Positions 8,165-15,639 of a DNA stretch of 64,000 nucleotides are shown here, piece by piece. The DNA comes from Motiliproteus sp041586735. GTDB taxonomy: Bacteria > Pseudomonadota > Gammaproteobacteria > Pseudomonadales > Balneatricaceae. Where the stretch lies: contig JBFGZQ010000012.1 in NCBI GenBank assembly GCA_041586735.1, positions 1-64,000 on the forward strand. The letters run 5' to 3'. Each line of letters begins with the position of its first letter. Within the stretch, counting starts at the first letter, position 1. Both the position numbers and the translations under genes were made by a program. Under the pieces are notes generated by a model. That model saw only the letters and a list, made by a program, of their open reading frames with translations. It was not told the origin of the DNA and ran no database searches.

Positions 8165-8220
8165 CTGTATTAGTTATATGCGGAAACCTTCTCATGTCGC
8201 CATGAGCCAAACTAATACAG
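8165..8220. promoter_or_regulatory. Nested inverted repeat between divergent genes
   Basis: An 11-bp perfect inverted repeat, CTGTATTAGTT (8165-8175) and AACTAATACAG (8210-8220), encloses a 6-bp stem with a tetraloop (CTCATG TCGC CATGAG, 8191-8206). It is followed by TTAAAAAACAG. It may be an operator, a leader RNA or a terminator. The 298-bp gap (8109-8406) holds no convincing gene. Confidence 0.5.
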
Positions 8221-8406
8221 TTAAAAAACAGCTATATATTGAGTTACTATGAGCGTCTGGCAGCGAGTGGCTCAGGCATTCGCCAGCGACCATGCCATGA
8301 CGTGTTCTGCTTTGGCGGTTGGCGTTGCATTTAACTGTAACGTATCGGCCCTGTGCGGCGTCTGTATTGCTGAACAAGGTTCGTGAGCAGGTAATAAGGA
8401 TTGGCT

Positions 8407-9120
8407 GTGGCTGATAATTTCATTAACAACTCGGCAACCGCATCTCTGGCGACGGTCGTTTTACTGTTTAAGCGCCCGTTGCTGGGCCAGGGTAAACAGC
8501 GTTTGGCTGCCAGCTTGGGTCTTGAACAAACCCTCGCGTTGGCGGAACGCTTTTTAGACTGCGCCCTTGAAGATCTGGCTGGGTGGCCGGGGCCGGTTGT
8601 ATTGGCGCCAGCGCATCCCGAGGACCGGACCTGGGCTGAACACTTGCTGCCTCGCGCGGTTGTGGCACCCCAGAATGAAGGTGATCTGGGGCAGCGTATT
8701 GTTGAGCTGGATCAGCGGCTACGTAGCCAGGGGCACCAGCAGCTGATCTATATCGGTAGCGATGCTCCCGCATTAACCCCTGCGCATTACCGTGCGGCCG
8801 GTCAGCAGCTCGGCGCTGTCGATGTGGTGTTGAGCGCCGCCACCGATGGGGGGGTGACGCTGATGGCTTGTGCTCGGCCCTGGCCTGTGGCGCTTATCGA
8901 GCTGCCCTGGAGTTCGGATCAGTTGGGAAAAACCCTGGCGGCCTGTTGTCATAATGAAGGCTTAAGCGTGGATTATATAGCGCCGAGTTACGATATCGAT
9001 ATCGAGCAGGATCTGGCGCGTTTAACCCAGGACTTGGCGGATGATGCGCGGCCTGCGCGCCAGGCATTACAGCAGTTATTACGGACCCTTAGCCGATCCG
9101 GTGCCTGTGTCAGCGTCTGA
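8407..9120 (+). CDS. TIGR04282/DUF2064-family transferase (arsenosugar-type glycosyltransferase)
   Basis: A 237-residue nucleotidyl/glycosyltransferase-fold protein. Landmarks are VVLLFKRPLLGQGKQRLAASLG near the N-terminus, LIYIGSDAPALTPAHYRAA in the middle and VVLSAATDGGVTLMAC after it. These correspond to the conserved start, the GSD.PAL motif and the DGG motif of TIGR04282. Family members are annotated as arsenosugar-biosynthesis transferases and often neighbour radical SAM enzymes. The GTG at 8407 is taken as start because AAGGA lies 6 bp upstream; a TTG at 8401 would leave no spacing. It is the first gene of a four-gene plus-strand cluster. Confidence 0.8.
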   Translation: MADNFINNSATASLATVVLLFKRPLLGQGKQRLAASLGLEQTLALAERFLDCALEDLAGWPGPVVLAPAHPEDRTWAEHLLPRAVVAPQNEGDLGQRIVELDQRLRSQGHQQLIYIGSDAPALTPAHYRAAGQQLGAVDVVLSAATDGGVTLMACARPWPVALIELPWSSDQLGKTLAACCHNEGLSVDYIAPSYDIDIEQDLARLTQDLADDARPARQALQQLLRTLSRSGACVSV

Positions 9121-9162
9121 GCAGACGCCTAGGGTGCCGCGAACTAGACTCGCTTGGAGAAC

Positions 9163-10110
9163 ATGCGTTTGAATAATCTCACTCTAGTCACCGACTCGTT
9201 GATTGCTACTCGAAGCGAGGATTGGTTTTTTACCCCCGATCATCAGGCGCGCGGTTATATCGACCCGCAAAGCCTGAAAGAGTTGTGGTTTCATACTGGC
9301 ACGGCGTGCAATTTAGCCTGTCCGTTTTGTTTGGAAGGCTCTGGCCCCGGAGATACTCGGTTACAGTTGTTGAAGCTTGCCGATATAGTGCCTGTTATTG
9401 ATGAGGCGCTCGAGCTGGGGGTGGAGCAGTTCTCTTTTACCGGTGGCGAGCCCTTTCTGGCTAAGGATATTGTCAAAATTCTTGGCTATGCCGCAGCGCG
9501 TCGTCCCTGTCTGGTGTTAACCAATGGCACCGAGCCGTTATTGCAGCGTTTGCATCAACTCGAGCCGTTGCGTCAGGCGGCCCATCCGCTTAAGTTCCGT
9601 ATCAGTCTGGATCACTATCAAGCCGAGCAGCACGATGCCGGTCGTGGTGATGGCAGCTTTGCCAAGGCACTGCAGGGCTTGAAGCAGTTACATGAACGCG
9701 GCTTTGGCGTGTCGATTGCCCGGCAGATGCAGGCCGATGAACGGCGAGACCTGGTGGACAGTCATTACCGCGCACTCTTTAAGCGTCTGGGCTTGCCGGA
9801 GGATCTTAATATCGTCGCTTTCCCGGATTTTGCCGTCCCAGGCAGTCATCCGCAGGTACCTCAAATCACCGAACAGTGCATGACCCGCTATCAGACCCAG
9901 ACCAGCCGGGCCGAGTTTATGTGTGCATCGAGCAAGATGGTGGTTAAGCAGCAGGGGCGGATGCGGGTCTACGCCTGTACGCTGGTCGATGATGATAGCG
10001 AATATGACCTAGGTGGCAGCCTGCGTGAGGCGATGCAGCAGCGGATCAGCATGAAGCACCATCGCTGTTATAGCTGCTTTGCCTTCGGCTCCTCCTGTAG
10101 CGAGCGTTGA
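9163..10110 (+). CDS. Radical SAM protein with SPASM-like C-terminal cysteines
   Basis: A 315-residue enzyme. The [4Fe-4S]/SAM motif is C49-NLA-C53-PF-C56, followed by a GGEP motif in FSFTGGEPFLAKD. The C-terminus has five more cysteines (about 254, 272, 302, 305, 312; the last three in CYSCFAFGSSC), suggesting an auxiliary iron-sulfur cluster. It is not ArsS-like: that family's N-terminal pattern and DUF3641 tail are absent. The ATG at 9163 follows TTGGAG; a TTG at 9154 is the alternative. It sits 42 bp after the TIGR04282 gene and 39 bp before the nucleoside phosphorylase, so it probably acts in the same pathway. The substrate is unknown. Confidence 0.8.
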   Translation: MRLNNLTLVTDSLIATRSEDWFFTPDHQARGYIDPQSLKELWFHTGTACNLACPFCLEGSGPGDTRLQLLKLADIVPVIDEALELGVEQFSFTGGEPFLAKDIVKILGYAAARRPCLVLTNGTEPLLQRLHQLEPLRQAAHPLKFRISLDHYQAEQHDAGRGDGSFAKALQGLKQLHERGFGVSIARQMQADERRDLVDSHYRALFKRLGLPEDLNIVAFPDFAVPGSHPQVPQITEQCMTRYQTQTSRAEFMCASSKMVVKQQGRMRVYACTLVDDDSEYDLGGSLREAMQQRISMKHHRCYSCFAFGSSCSER

Positions 10111-10149
10111 AATAACCGTCAATTTTACTCATTGAAAGAAGGAATAACC

Positions 10150-11007
10150 GTGCTAGGGATTATCGGTGGTACCGGCATATACGCGCTCGACGGTCTGGAG
10201 ATTATCGAGCAACATAGAACCAATACACCTTACGGACCGCCCTCTGGCGCGATTATTCTCGGCCGCTTATCGGGGCAGGAGTTGTGTTTTTTATCGCGTC
10301 ACGGTCAGGGGCATCAGCTGTTGCCCTCCGAGGTGAATTACCGCGCTAATATCTGGGCATTGAAATCGGTTGGCGTGACCCGAATCCTGGCGGTATCTGC
10401 GGTGGGCAGTCTACGTGAAGAGATCGCACCGGGGGAGCTGTCGGTGCCTGATCAGTACTTTGATTTCGTCAAAAATCCGCGGGACAAAAGTTTTTTTGGC
10501 GAGGGGCTGGTGGCGCATGTGTCGACCGCCGAACCGACCTGTCGGCATTTGACTGGGCAGTTGCAGCAAGCGGGTATCGCGCTGGATGTGACCGTTCATA
10601 CCGGCAAGACCTACGGCTGCGTTGATGGTCCGCGCTTGGGCACCCGTGCCGAGAGCTTTTTCCTTCGGGGTGCGGCGGGTTGCGATCTGGTGGGTATGAC
10701 CAATGTTCCCGAGGTGTTTCTGGCCAGGGAGGCGCAGATCTGTTACGCCACCCTGTGTATCACCACCGATTATGATTGCTGGCTCGATGATCCAGCCCAG
10801 CACGTCAGCGTTGCCCAGGTGATTGCGCGCTATGGCGAGAGTCTGGAGCGGGCCAAAACAGTACTGCATCAGTTTATTCGTGATGATAGGCAACGCCTTG
10901 AACCATCCCTCTGTGGTTGTCGACAGGCGCTCGATAACGCGGTGATGACCGATCCCGAACATCTGAGTGATGATAAGAGGGCGCTACTGGAGCTGCTTAA
11001 ACGTTGA
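10150..11007 (+). CDS. MTAP-type nucleoside phosphorylase
   Basis: A 285-residue purine nucleoside phosphorylase of the methylthioadenosine/methylthioinosine phosphorylase family. The start reads LGIIGGTGIYALDGLE. The phosphate and sugar contacts lie in FLSRHGQGHQLLPSEVNYRANIWALK and VGMTNVPEVFLARE. The base loop is TTDYDCW, as in MTAP. It cleaves 5'-modified adenosine-type nucleosides to free base and sugar 1-phosphate. The GTG at 10150 has AGAAGGA 6 bp upstream. In this cluster it may remove adenine from a 5'-deoxyadenosyl product of the adjacent radical SAM enzyme rather than only salvage methylthioadenosine. Confidence 0.85.
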   Translation: MLGIIGGTGIYALDGLEIIEQHRTNTPYGPPSGAIILGRLSGQELCFLSRHGQGHQLLPSEVNYRANIWALKSVGVTRILAVSAVGSLREEIAPGELSVPDQYFDFVKNPRDKSFFGEGLVAHVSTAEPTCRHLTGQLQQAGIALDVTVHTGKTYGCVDGPRLGTRAESFFLRGAAGCDLVGMTNVPEVFLAREAQICYATLCITTDYDCWLDDPAQHVSVAQVIARYGESLERAKTVLHQFIRDDRQRLEPSLCGCRQALDNAVMTDPEHLSDDKRALLELLKR

Positions 11008-11786
11008 ATCCTGTCGTAGCAGGCTCCGTAACGGCTGGCGTAGCTATTGCCGAAATCCGATCTGTCACTATGGCGTCCTTGGCGTCAACGCCCATGCTGC
11101 TGTCGGTCATCGTGCCCTTGGGGCCGGATGAAACCGAGCTGGGTCGCTTAGCGGCAGATCTGTTGCTGCTACCCATCGATAGCGAAATTTTGCTGGTTTG
11201 CTGTCCACAATCAGCGGCACTGCAACAGCCACAACTACCGCCAGGGTTACAGCGTCGTGTGAATTTGCGTTGGCTTGAAGCCCCCGCGGGGCGCGCCTGT
11301 CAGCTCAATGTCGGTGCTTGTGCGGCGCGCGGTCAGCATCTCTGGTTTGTCCATGCCGACAGTGGTTTGACCCCCTGGGTCGTTAGTGAACTGTTGGCGG
11401 CGATTAACCAGCGTCCCGATGCGCTGCATTTCTTTCGACTGGCATTTGCCCCAGACGGTGTAGGACCGATGGCGATCAATGCGCTAGGCGCTAATTGGCG
11501 TTCTGGCTGGCTGGGCGTACCCTTTGGGGATCAAGGTTTTTGTCTGTCAAAAACGCTGTTCATCCGCTTGGGTGGCTACGATGAGAGCGTCGCCTATGGT
11601 GAAGATCATCTGCTGCTGTGGCGGGCACGCCGCGCCGGCATCGCGTTAAATTTTTGCCGCGCCCTCATCACCACCAGTGCCCGTAAATACCGCAACCGGG
11701 GTTGGGGGGTGCTGACTCTGAGCTATCAGTGGCTGTGGTTAAGACAGGCCCTGCCACAGCTCTGGGCATGGTTACAGGGGCGCTAG
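11004..11786 (+). CDS. TIGR04283-type family 2 glycosyltransferase
   Basis: A GT2-fold enzyme. LLSVIVPLGPDETELGRL is the first strand. LWFVHADSGLT holds the metal-binding HADS motif. YGEDHLLLWRARRAGI and ALITTSARKYRNRGWG match the conserved C-terminal signature of the TIGR04283 (arsenosugar-type) transferases. The frame opens with TTG at 11004, overlapping the phosphorylase stop. More usual starts would be ATG at 11070 or 11094, just before the first strand, and the true start is uncertain. A terminator follows at 11799. It is the last gene of the cluster. Confidence 0.8.
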   Translation: MNPVVAGSVTAGVAIAEIRSVTMASLASTPMLLSVIVPLGPDETELGRLAADLLLLPIDSEILLVCCPQSAALQQPQLPPGLQRRVNLRWLEAPAGRACQLNVGACAARGQHLWFVHADSGLTPWVVSELLAAINQRPDALHFFRLAFAPDGVGPMAINALGANWRSGWLGVPFGDQGFCLSKTLFIRLGGYDESVAYGEDHLLLWRARRAGIALNFCRALITTSARKYRNRGWGVLTLSYQWLWLRQALPQLWAWLQGR

Positions 11787-11798
11787 GACGCTATCGAC

Positions 11799-11824
11799 AG
11801 CCGCTGTAAAGCGGCTTGATTTTT
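11799..11824 (+). terminator. Rho-independent terminator after the transferase cluster
   Basis: Stem AGCCGCT (11799-11805), 4-nt loop, AGCGGCT (11810-11816), then TGATTTTT. It ends the plus-strand cluster. The remaining gap to 12053 is AT-rich and holds the upstream region of the cytochrome gene. Confidence 0.75.
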
Positions 11825-12016
11825 CGATGCTGCGAGCGTTGTAAATGTAAGCCTAGCGAGTTGTCTTTTTTAAAGAGCCCTTCTTTTTAACGGAAAGGGT
11901 ATTAATAATCCTATCTCTTTGATGCGCTCTCCAATAGTTAATTTACGCCTTGTATATCCACCAAGCATCGTCTATAACTTTGTTTTAACATGTTTTTAAC
12001 AACGTTCTAATGCTTA

Positions 12017-12030
12017 TTGATAAAGATCAC
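12017..12030. promoter_or_regulatory. FNR/Anr-like box
   Basis: TTGAT-AAAG-ATCAC matches the FNR consensus (TTGAT-N4-ATCAA) at 9 of 10 positions. It lies 23 bp before the monohaem cytochrome start. That is too close for a classical -41.5 activator site unless the transcript starts inside the gene. A match this good is expected by chance about once or twice in 64 kb. Confidence 0.25.
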
Positions 12031-12053
12031 CGGGCATCGCAGGAGAGCACGAT

Positions 12054-12380
12054 ATGCGCCTGACTTCTTTGATTATCCCACCACTGTTTTTGGCCTTGAG
12101 TCTGTCCCCCTTGAGTGCACAGGCGCTTAATGTGCAGAAAGAACTGCAGAAGCAGGGCTGTCTGAAGTGCCACGCGATCTCTCGCGATAAAAATGGTCCC
12201 TCCATTAAGGATACGGCTAAAAAATATCGAGAACTCGATGATGGAATAGCAGCATTGCGTGCCCATCTGGCCAATACCACCGACATCGAGGTGGATGGCG
12301 AGAAGGAGCAGCATAAGATGTTCGAGTCTAAATCTGATGGTGATATTGACGACGTCATAGAATGGATTCTGTCGCACTAG
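12054..12380 (+). CDS. Periplasmic monohaem cytochrome c
   Basis: A 108-residue protein with a signal peptide (about 1-24, LALSLSPLSAQA). One haem-binding CLKCH lies at 36-40, and a likely axial methionine at about 89 (HKMFES). Size and layout fit a small class I cytochrome that shuttles electrons in the periplasm. AGGAGAG lies upstream of the ATG. It is 160 bp before the decahaem cytochrome gene and probably supplies electrons to, or accepts them from, the outer-membrane conduit. The exact partner is inference. Confidence 0.85.
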   Translation: MRLTSLIIPPLFLALSLSPLSAQALNVQKELQKQGCLKCHAISRDKNGPSIKDTAKKYRELDDGIAALRAHLANTTDIEVDGEKEQHKMFESKSDGDIDDVIEWILSH

Positions 12381-12540
12381 GCTCGACCCCCGTCTGCCGT
12401 CACTTCGCGATCGCGTATTACCAGCCGGATGGAGAGCGGGCCCCAGAAGACCTTAAGTCAGAGTAACACCCCCCCATGAGTTCCTAACAGCAGGACGGGT
12501 TTGCCGTGCGGCGATACCCTAACATATATGGAGAATTCGC

Positions 12541-13479
12541 ATGACCCTGTGGCCACGATTACCGTCTGCGCAAAAGGCTGGTTTATTCGTGCTGTTACTT
12601 TCATCTCTAGCGTTACCGCAGTTAACCCAAGCGGCAGCAGATGAACGTGGAGATCTGGTGTTAAATGGTGATGCGCAATGTACCCGCTGTCACGATGAAT
12701 ACGAATTTTATCCGGTATTGTCGATCGGAAAAACCAAGCACGGTACCCGCGCCGACGCGCGCACACCCTCTTGCATCAGCTGTCACGGTGGCAGCGAAGC
12801 ACACTTGGCAGGGTCTGAAACCGAAGACACCCGGCCTGCGCTAGATATCGTCTTTGGTGTGAAGTCGATGACTCCCGTCACAGAGCAGAACCAAACCTGT
12901 TTGAGCTGCCATCAGGGCGGAGAGCGGATTCACTGGCAGCTGGGTGCTCATAACGGTAACGATGTGGCCTGTACCTCCTGTCATCAGATCCACAGCGAAC
13001 ATGACAAAGTGGCTGATCGTTTGACTCAAGCGGCGGTCTGTTTCAGTTGTCATAAGCAACAGCGTATGGATACTCGGAAATTCAGTCGTCACCCTATCGA
13101 GGAGGGTAAGGTAGTCTGTTCCGACTGTCATAACGCCCATGGTTCGGCGAGCGTCAACGCGTTGGTGCGCGATTCGCTGGTCGATACCTGTTACCAGTGC
13201 CATGCCGAGAAGCGCGGCCCCTTCATCTGGAATCACGAACCGGTCAATGAAGACTGCTCCTTCTGCCACAGTTCACACGGTTCCAATATTGATGCGATGC
13301 TGAACACCCGGATGCCGATGCTGTGTCAGAACTGCCATGAGGGCGATGCGCACCGCGGATTACCGCCTTCTGAAACCTCCAGAATGACCACCGGTCGAGG
13401 CTGTGTTAATTGCCATACCAATATTCATGGTTCTAATAGTCCCGCCGGAAATGTCGGGTCTCGGTCGCTGCAAAACTAA
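12541..13479 (+). CDS. mtrA: MtrA/DmsE-family decahaem cytochrome c
   Basis: A 312-residue protein with a signal peptide (about 1-32) and ten CxxCH haem sites: CTRCH, CISCH, CLSCH, CTSCH, CFSCH, CSDCH, CYQCH, CSFCH, CQNCH and CVNCH. Length and haem count match MtrA/DmsE, the periplasmic cytochrome that plugs an outer-membrane beta-barrel to form an electron wire. GGAGA precedes the ATG. It is 14 bp before the barrel gene and clearly cotranscribed. In Shewanella the order is mtrC-mtrA-mtrB; here it is A-B-C. DmsE (DMSO respiration) and MtrA (metal reduction) cannot be separated by sequence alone, but the MtrC-type partner favours MtrA. Confidence 0.92.
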   Translation: MTLWPRLPSAQKAGLFVLLLSSLALPQLTQAAADERGDLVLNGDAQCTRCHDEYEFYPVLSIGKTKHGTRADARTPSCISCHGGSEAHLAGSETEDTRPALDIVFGVKSMTPVTEQNQTCLSCHQGGERIHWQLGAHNGNDVACTSCHQIHSEHDKVADRLTQAAVCFSCHKQQRMDTRKFSRHPIEEGKVVCSDCHNAHGSASVNALVRDSLVDTCYQCHAEKRGPFIWNHEPVNEDCSFCHSSHGSNIDAMLNTRMPMLCQNCHEGDAHRGLPPSETSRMTTGRGCVNCHTNIHGSNSPAGNVGSRSLQN

Positions 13480-13493
13480 CAGGGAGAAGGACC

Positions 13494-15599
13494 ATGACAG
13501 GGTGTAGGTATGCAATGTTGCCTCTTTCTGTATCTGTGCTGAGTTTTACCGTAACAGGGGTGGTAGCCCAGGAAGCGGAGCAAGATGATGGGATGGCGGA
13601 GGTGAGGGTGCTCAGTACTCCTGTGAGTCAGCTGTCGGCGGGTCTGGGGTACAGTCATGATGATTTGCCGCTGTTAGGTCGATATAACGGCCGCAGTGAT
13701 CAAAGCGCTTATCTATTGCTGGATTTCGATATTAACCAGCGTGATGATGACACTGGGACTTGGACGCTGGTGGACGGCCGCCATGTCGGCTTGAGTAATC
13801 GTAATCTGCGCTACGAGCGTAACCGCCAAGGCGACTGGAACTATTTTATCGAAGTAGATCAACTGGATAGCCTGAACCCCTATCAGTATCGAACCGATCT
13901 CAGTGGCATGGGTACGGACCAGCAAGCCACGGGGGGGAGCGAGTCTGCTCTGCGGCTTGCTCAGCAGCGCCAAAATATCAACATAGGCATGGGCAAGCAT
14001 CTTAGCAAAGATGTCGATGTCAGCCTCAGTTACCGACGCGAGAATAAAGAGGGCCAGCGCAGTTGGGGGCGGGGGGGCTCTTACGCCTTCGCGGGCTCTT
14101 TCGAGCAAACGTTTTTCCTGGTGGAGCCGATTGATTATCGGACGCAGGAGGTTGATGCCAAGCTGAACTACAGCGGTGAGCAGTTGCAACTGCAGGGCGG
14201 CTATCTGCTGTCGTTGTTCGATAATCCGACTCAGGCGGTGACTCTGGATATCAGCTCGGCGATACCGAGCGCCTCGCCACAGCTAACGGCTACCGCACCG
14301 GATAACCGCTCTCACAACCTGTACCTGAACGCAGGCTACCAGTTGTCTGCTCTGACCCGGGCGACCCTCAAGCTCTCTCAGCAGCAGGATCGCCAGGATG
14401 AGCGTTTCTATCAAGCCAACCCGTATAACAGTCGTTCAGATCTGGGTGGGAAAATAGACACCCTGCGATTCCATCTTGGGTTGCACTCACGCCTCACCCC
14501 AGCGTTAACCCTGAACGCCAAGTGGCGCTATGAGGATCGCGATGACAAGACCCCTAAAGCCCGCTATATCCCCACCTTTGGCCAATACAACCAGTTGGAA
14601 ACCCGTACCGTCACCAGCGGCCTGCTGGATGCGACCTATAGAGTCGATTCCGGATTGTCGTTATTGACCGGCCTCGAGCACGAGGTGCTGAAGCGTGGCG
14701 CGGTTGACGATGCCAATATGTCGCGCCGTGCACAAACCGATGAGACGAGCTTACGTATCGGCGCGCGTAAGAAACTGTCAGATTCGCTGAATGGTTCCGT
14801 CAAGCTCAGCCATAGCCAACGTAAGGGTTCCGCCTGGCTACCCGGCAGCGGCATTTTGGCCGGTACCCTGCTGACAACGCCGATCGCCCATAATTATGTC
14901 AATTCGATACAGTTCGCCGACCGTGACCGTGACCAGCTGCGAATGGCATTGGACTGGTACGCCAGCGAGCAACTCTCACTGCAGGGGGTTGTAGAGGCCA
15001 GCCAGGATCAATACAGCGGCTTGCCGCTGGGAGTGCGTGACGGTTCTTCTAGGCTAGTCTCGATCGATGCGAGTTATCAGCTGTCGGATGAGTGGTCGTT
15101 GTCGGGCTGGGTGTCGAGCTCTCGGCGCCAACTAGAGAGTAGTACTCAGGGCTGGTCTGACCTGGATCTATCCAATTATCTCAGCAACTACAGCGACTCC
15201 ATGCAGAGCTGGGTAGGGACATCCAAAGATAAGGGCTATGCCCTAGGTCTGGGTATCAAGGGCCAACCGACTGATGAGATCAAACTGGGTGCCAAACTGC
15301 AGTACAGCAATGATCGGAATCGGTTCGATATGAGCGCCCTCAGCGCCCCCATCGATCCGCTCTTTGCCGCTAATGGCTCTCTTCCTAGTATCGAGTACCG
15401 ACTCAGCCAGCTGATACTTTTCGGCGAATACGCGATCGACGCACAGCAGGAGGTGCGCGTCGATTATCGCTATGAACGAATCAGCAATAACGACTGGAGC
15501 TGGAACAATCATACCGATTACGCCGCTACCACCGTGACCCAGTTGGCGAAGGACGACCATCATTTTATCGGCATTGCCTATGTCTACCGTGGCTGGTAG
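13494..15599 (+). CDS. mtrB: MtrB/PioB-family decahaem-associated outer-membrane barrel
   Basis: A 701-residue protein with a signal peptide (cleavage about residue 25, VVAQEAEQ). Many alternating amphipathic strands rich in Y, D, R and S follow, ending in an aromatic residue (YVYRGW) as outer-membrane barrels do. Phrases such as YLLLDFDINQRDDDTGTWTLVDGRHVG (early) and LFGEYAIDAQQEVRVDYRYERI (last strands) fit the TIGR03509 MtrB/PioB family. It forms the pore that sheathes the MtrA decahaem cytochrome. The mature protein has no cysteine, so the N-terminal CxxC motif of Shewanella MtrB is missing. GGGAGAAGG precedes the start. Confidence 0.88.
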   Translation: MTGCRYAMLPLSVSVLSFTVTGVVAQEAEQDDGMAEVRVLSTPVSQLSAGLGYSHDDLPLLGRYNGRSDQSAYLLLDFDINQRDDDTGTWTLVDGRHVGLSNRNLRYERNRQGDWNYFIEVDQLDSLNPYQYRTDLSGMGTDQQATGGSESALRLAQQRQNINIGMGKHLSKDVDVSLSYRRENKEGQRSWGRGGSYAFAGSFEQTFFLVEPIDYRTQEVDAKLNYSGEQLQLQGGYLLSLFDNPTQAVTLDISSAIPSASPQLTATAPDNRSHNLYLNAGYQLSALTRATLKLSQQQDRQDERFYQANPYNSRSDLGGKIDTLRFHLGLHSRLTPALTLNAKWRYEDRDDKTPKARYIPTFGQYNQLETRTVTSGLLDATYRVDSGLSLLTGLEHEVLKRGAVDDANMSRRAQTDETSLRIGARKKLSDSLNGSVKLSHSQRKGSAWLPGSGILAGTLLTTPIAHNYVNSIQFADRDRDQLRMALDWYASEQLSLQGVVEASQDQYSGLPLGVRDGSSRLVSIDASYQLSDEWSLSGWVSSSRRQLESSTQGWSDLDLSNYLSNYSDSMQSWVGTSKDKGYALGLGIKGQPTDEIKLGAKLQYSNDRNRFDMSALSAPIDPLFAANGSLPSIEYRLSQLILFGEYAIDAQQEVRVDYRYERISNNDWSWNNHTDYAATTVTQLAKDDHHFIGIAYVYRGW

Positions 15600-15639
15600 C
15601 ACCCCATAAATAATAATCATGAATAGGAAGGGATTTATA

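Noticed and set aside
8192..8377. 61-residue minus-strand frame in the gap before the transferase cluster
   Set aside because: Composition looks non-coding and it overlaps the nested inverted repeat.
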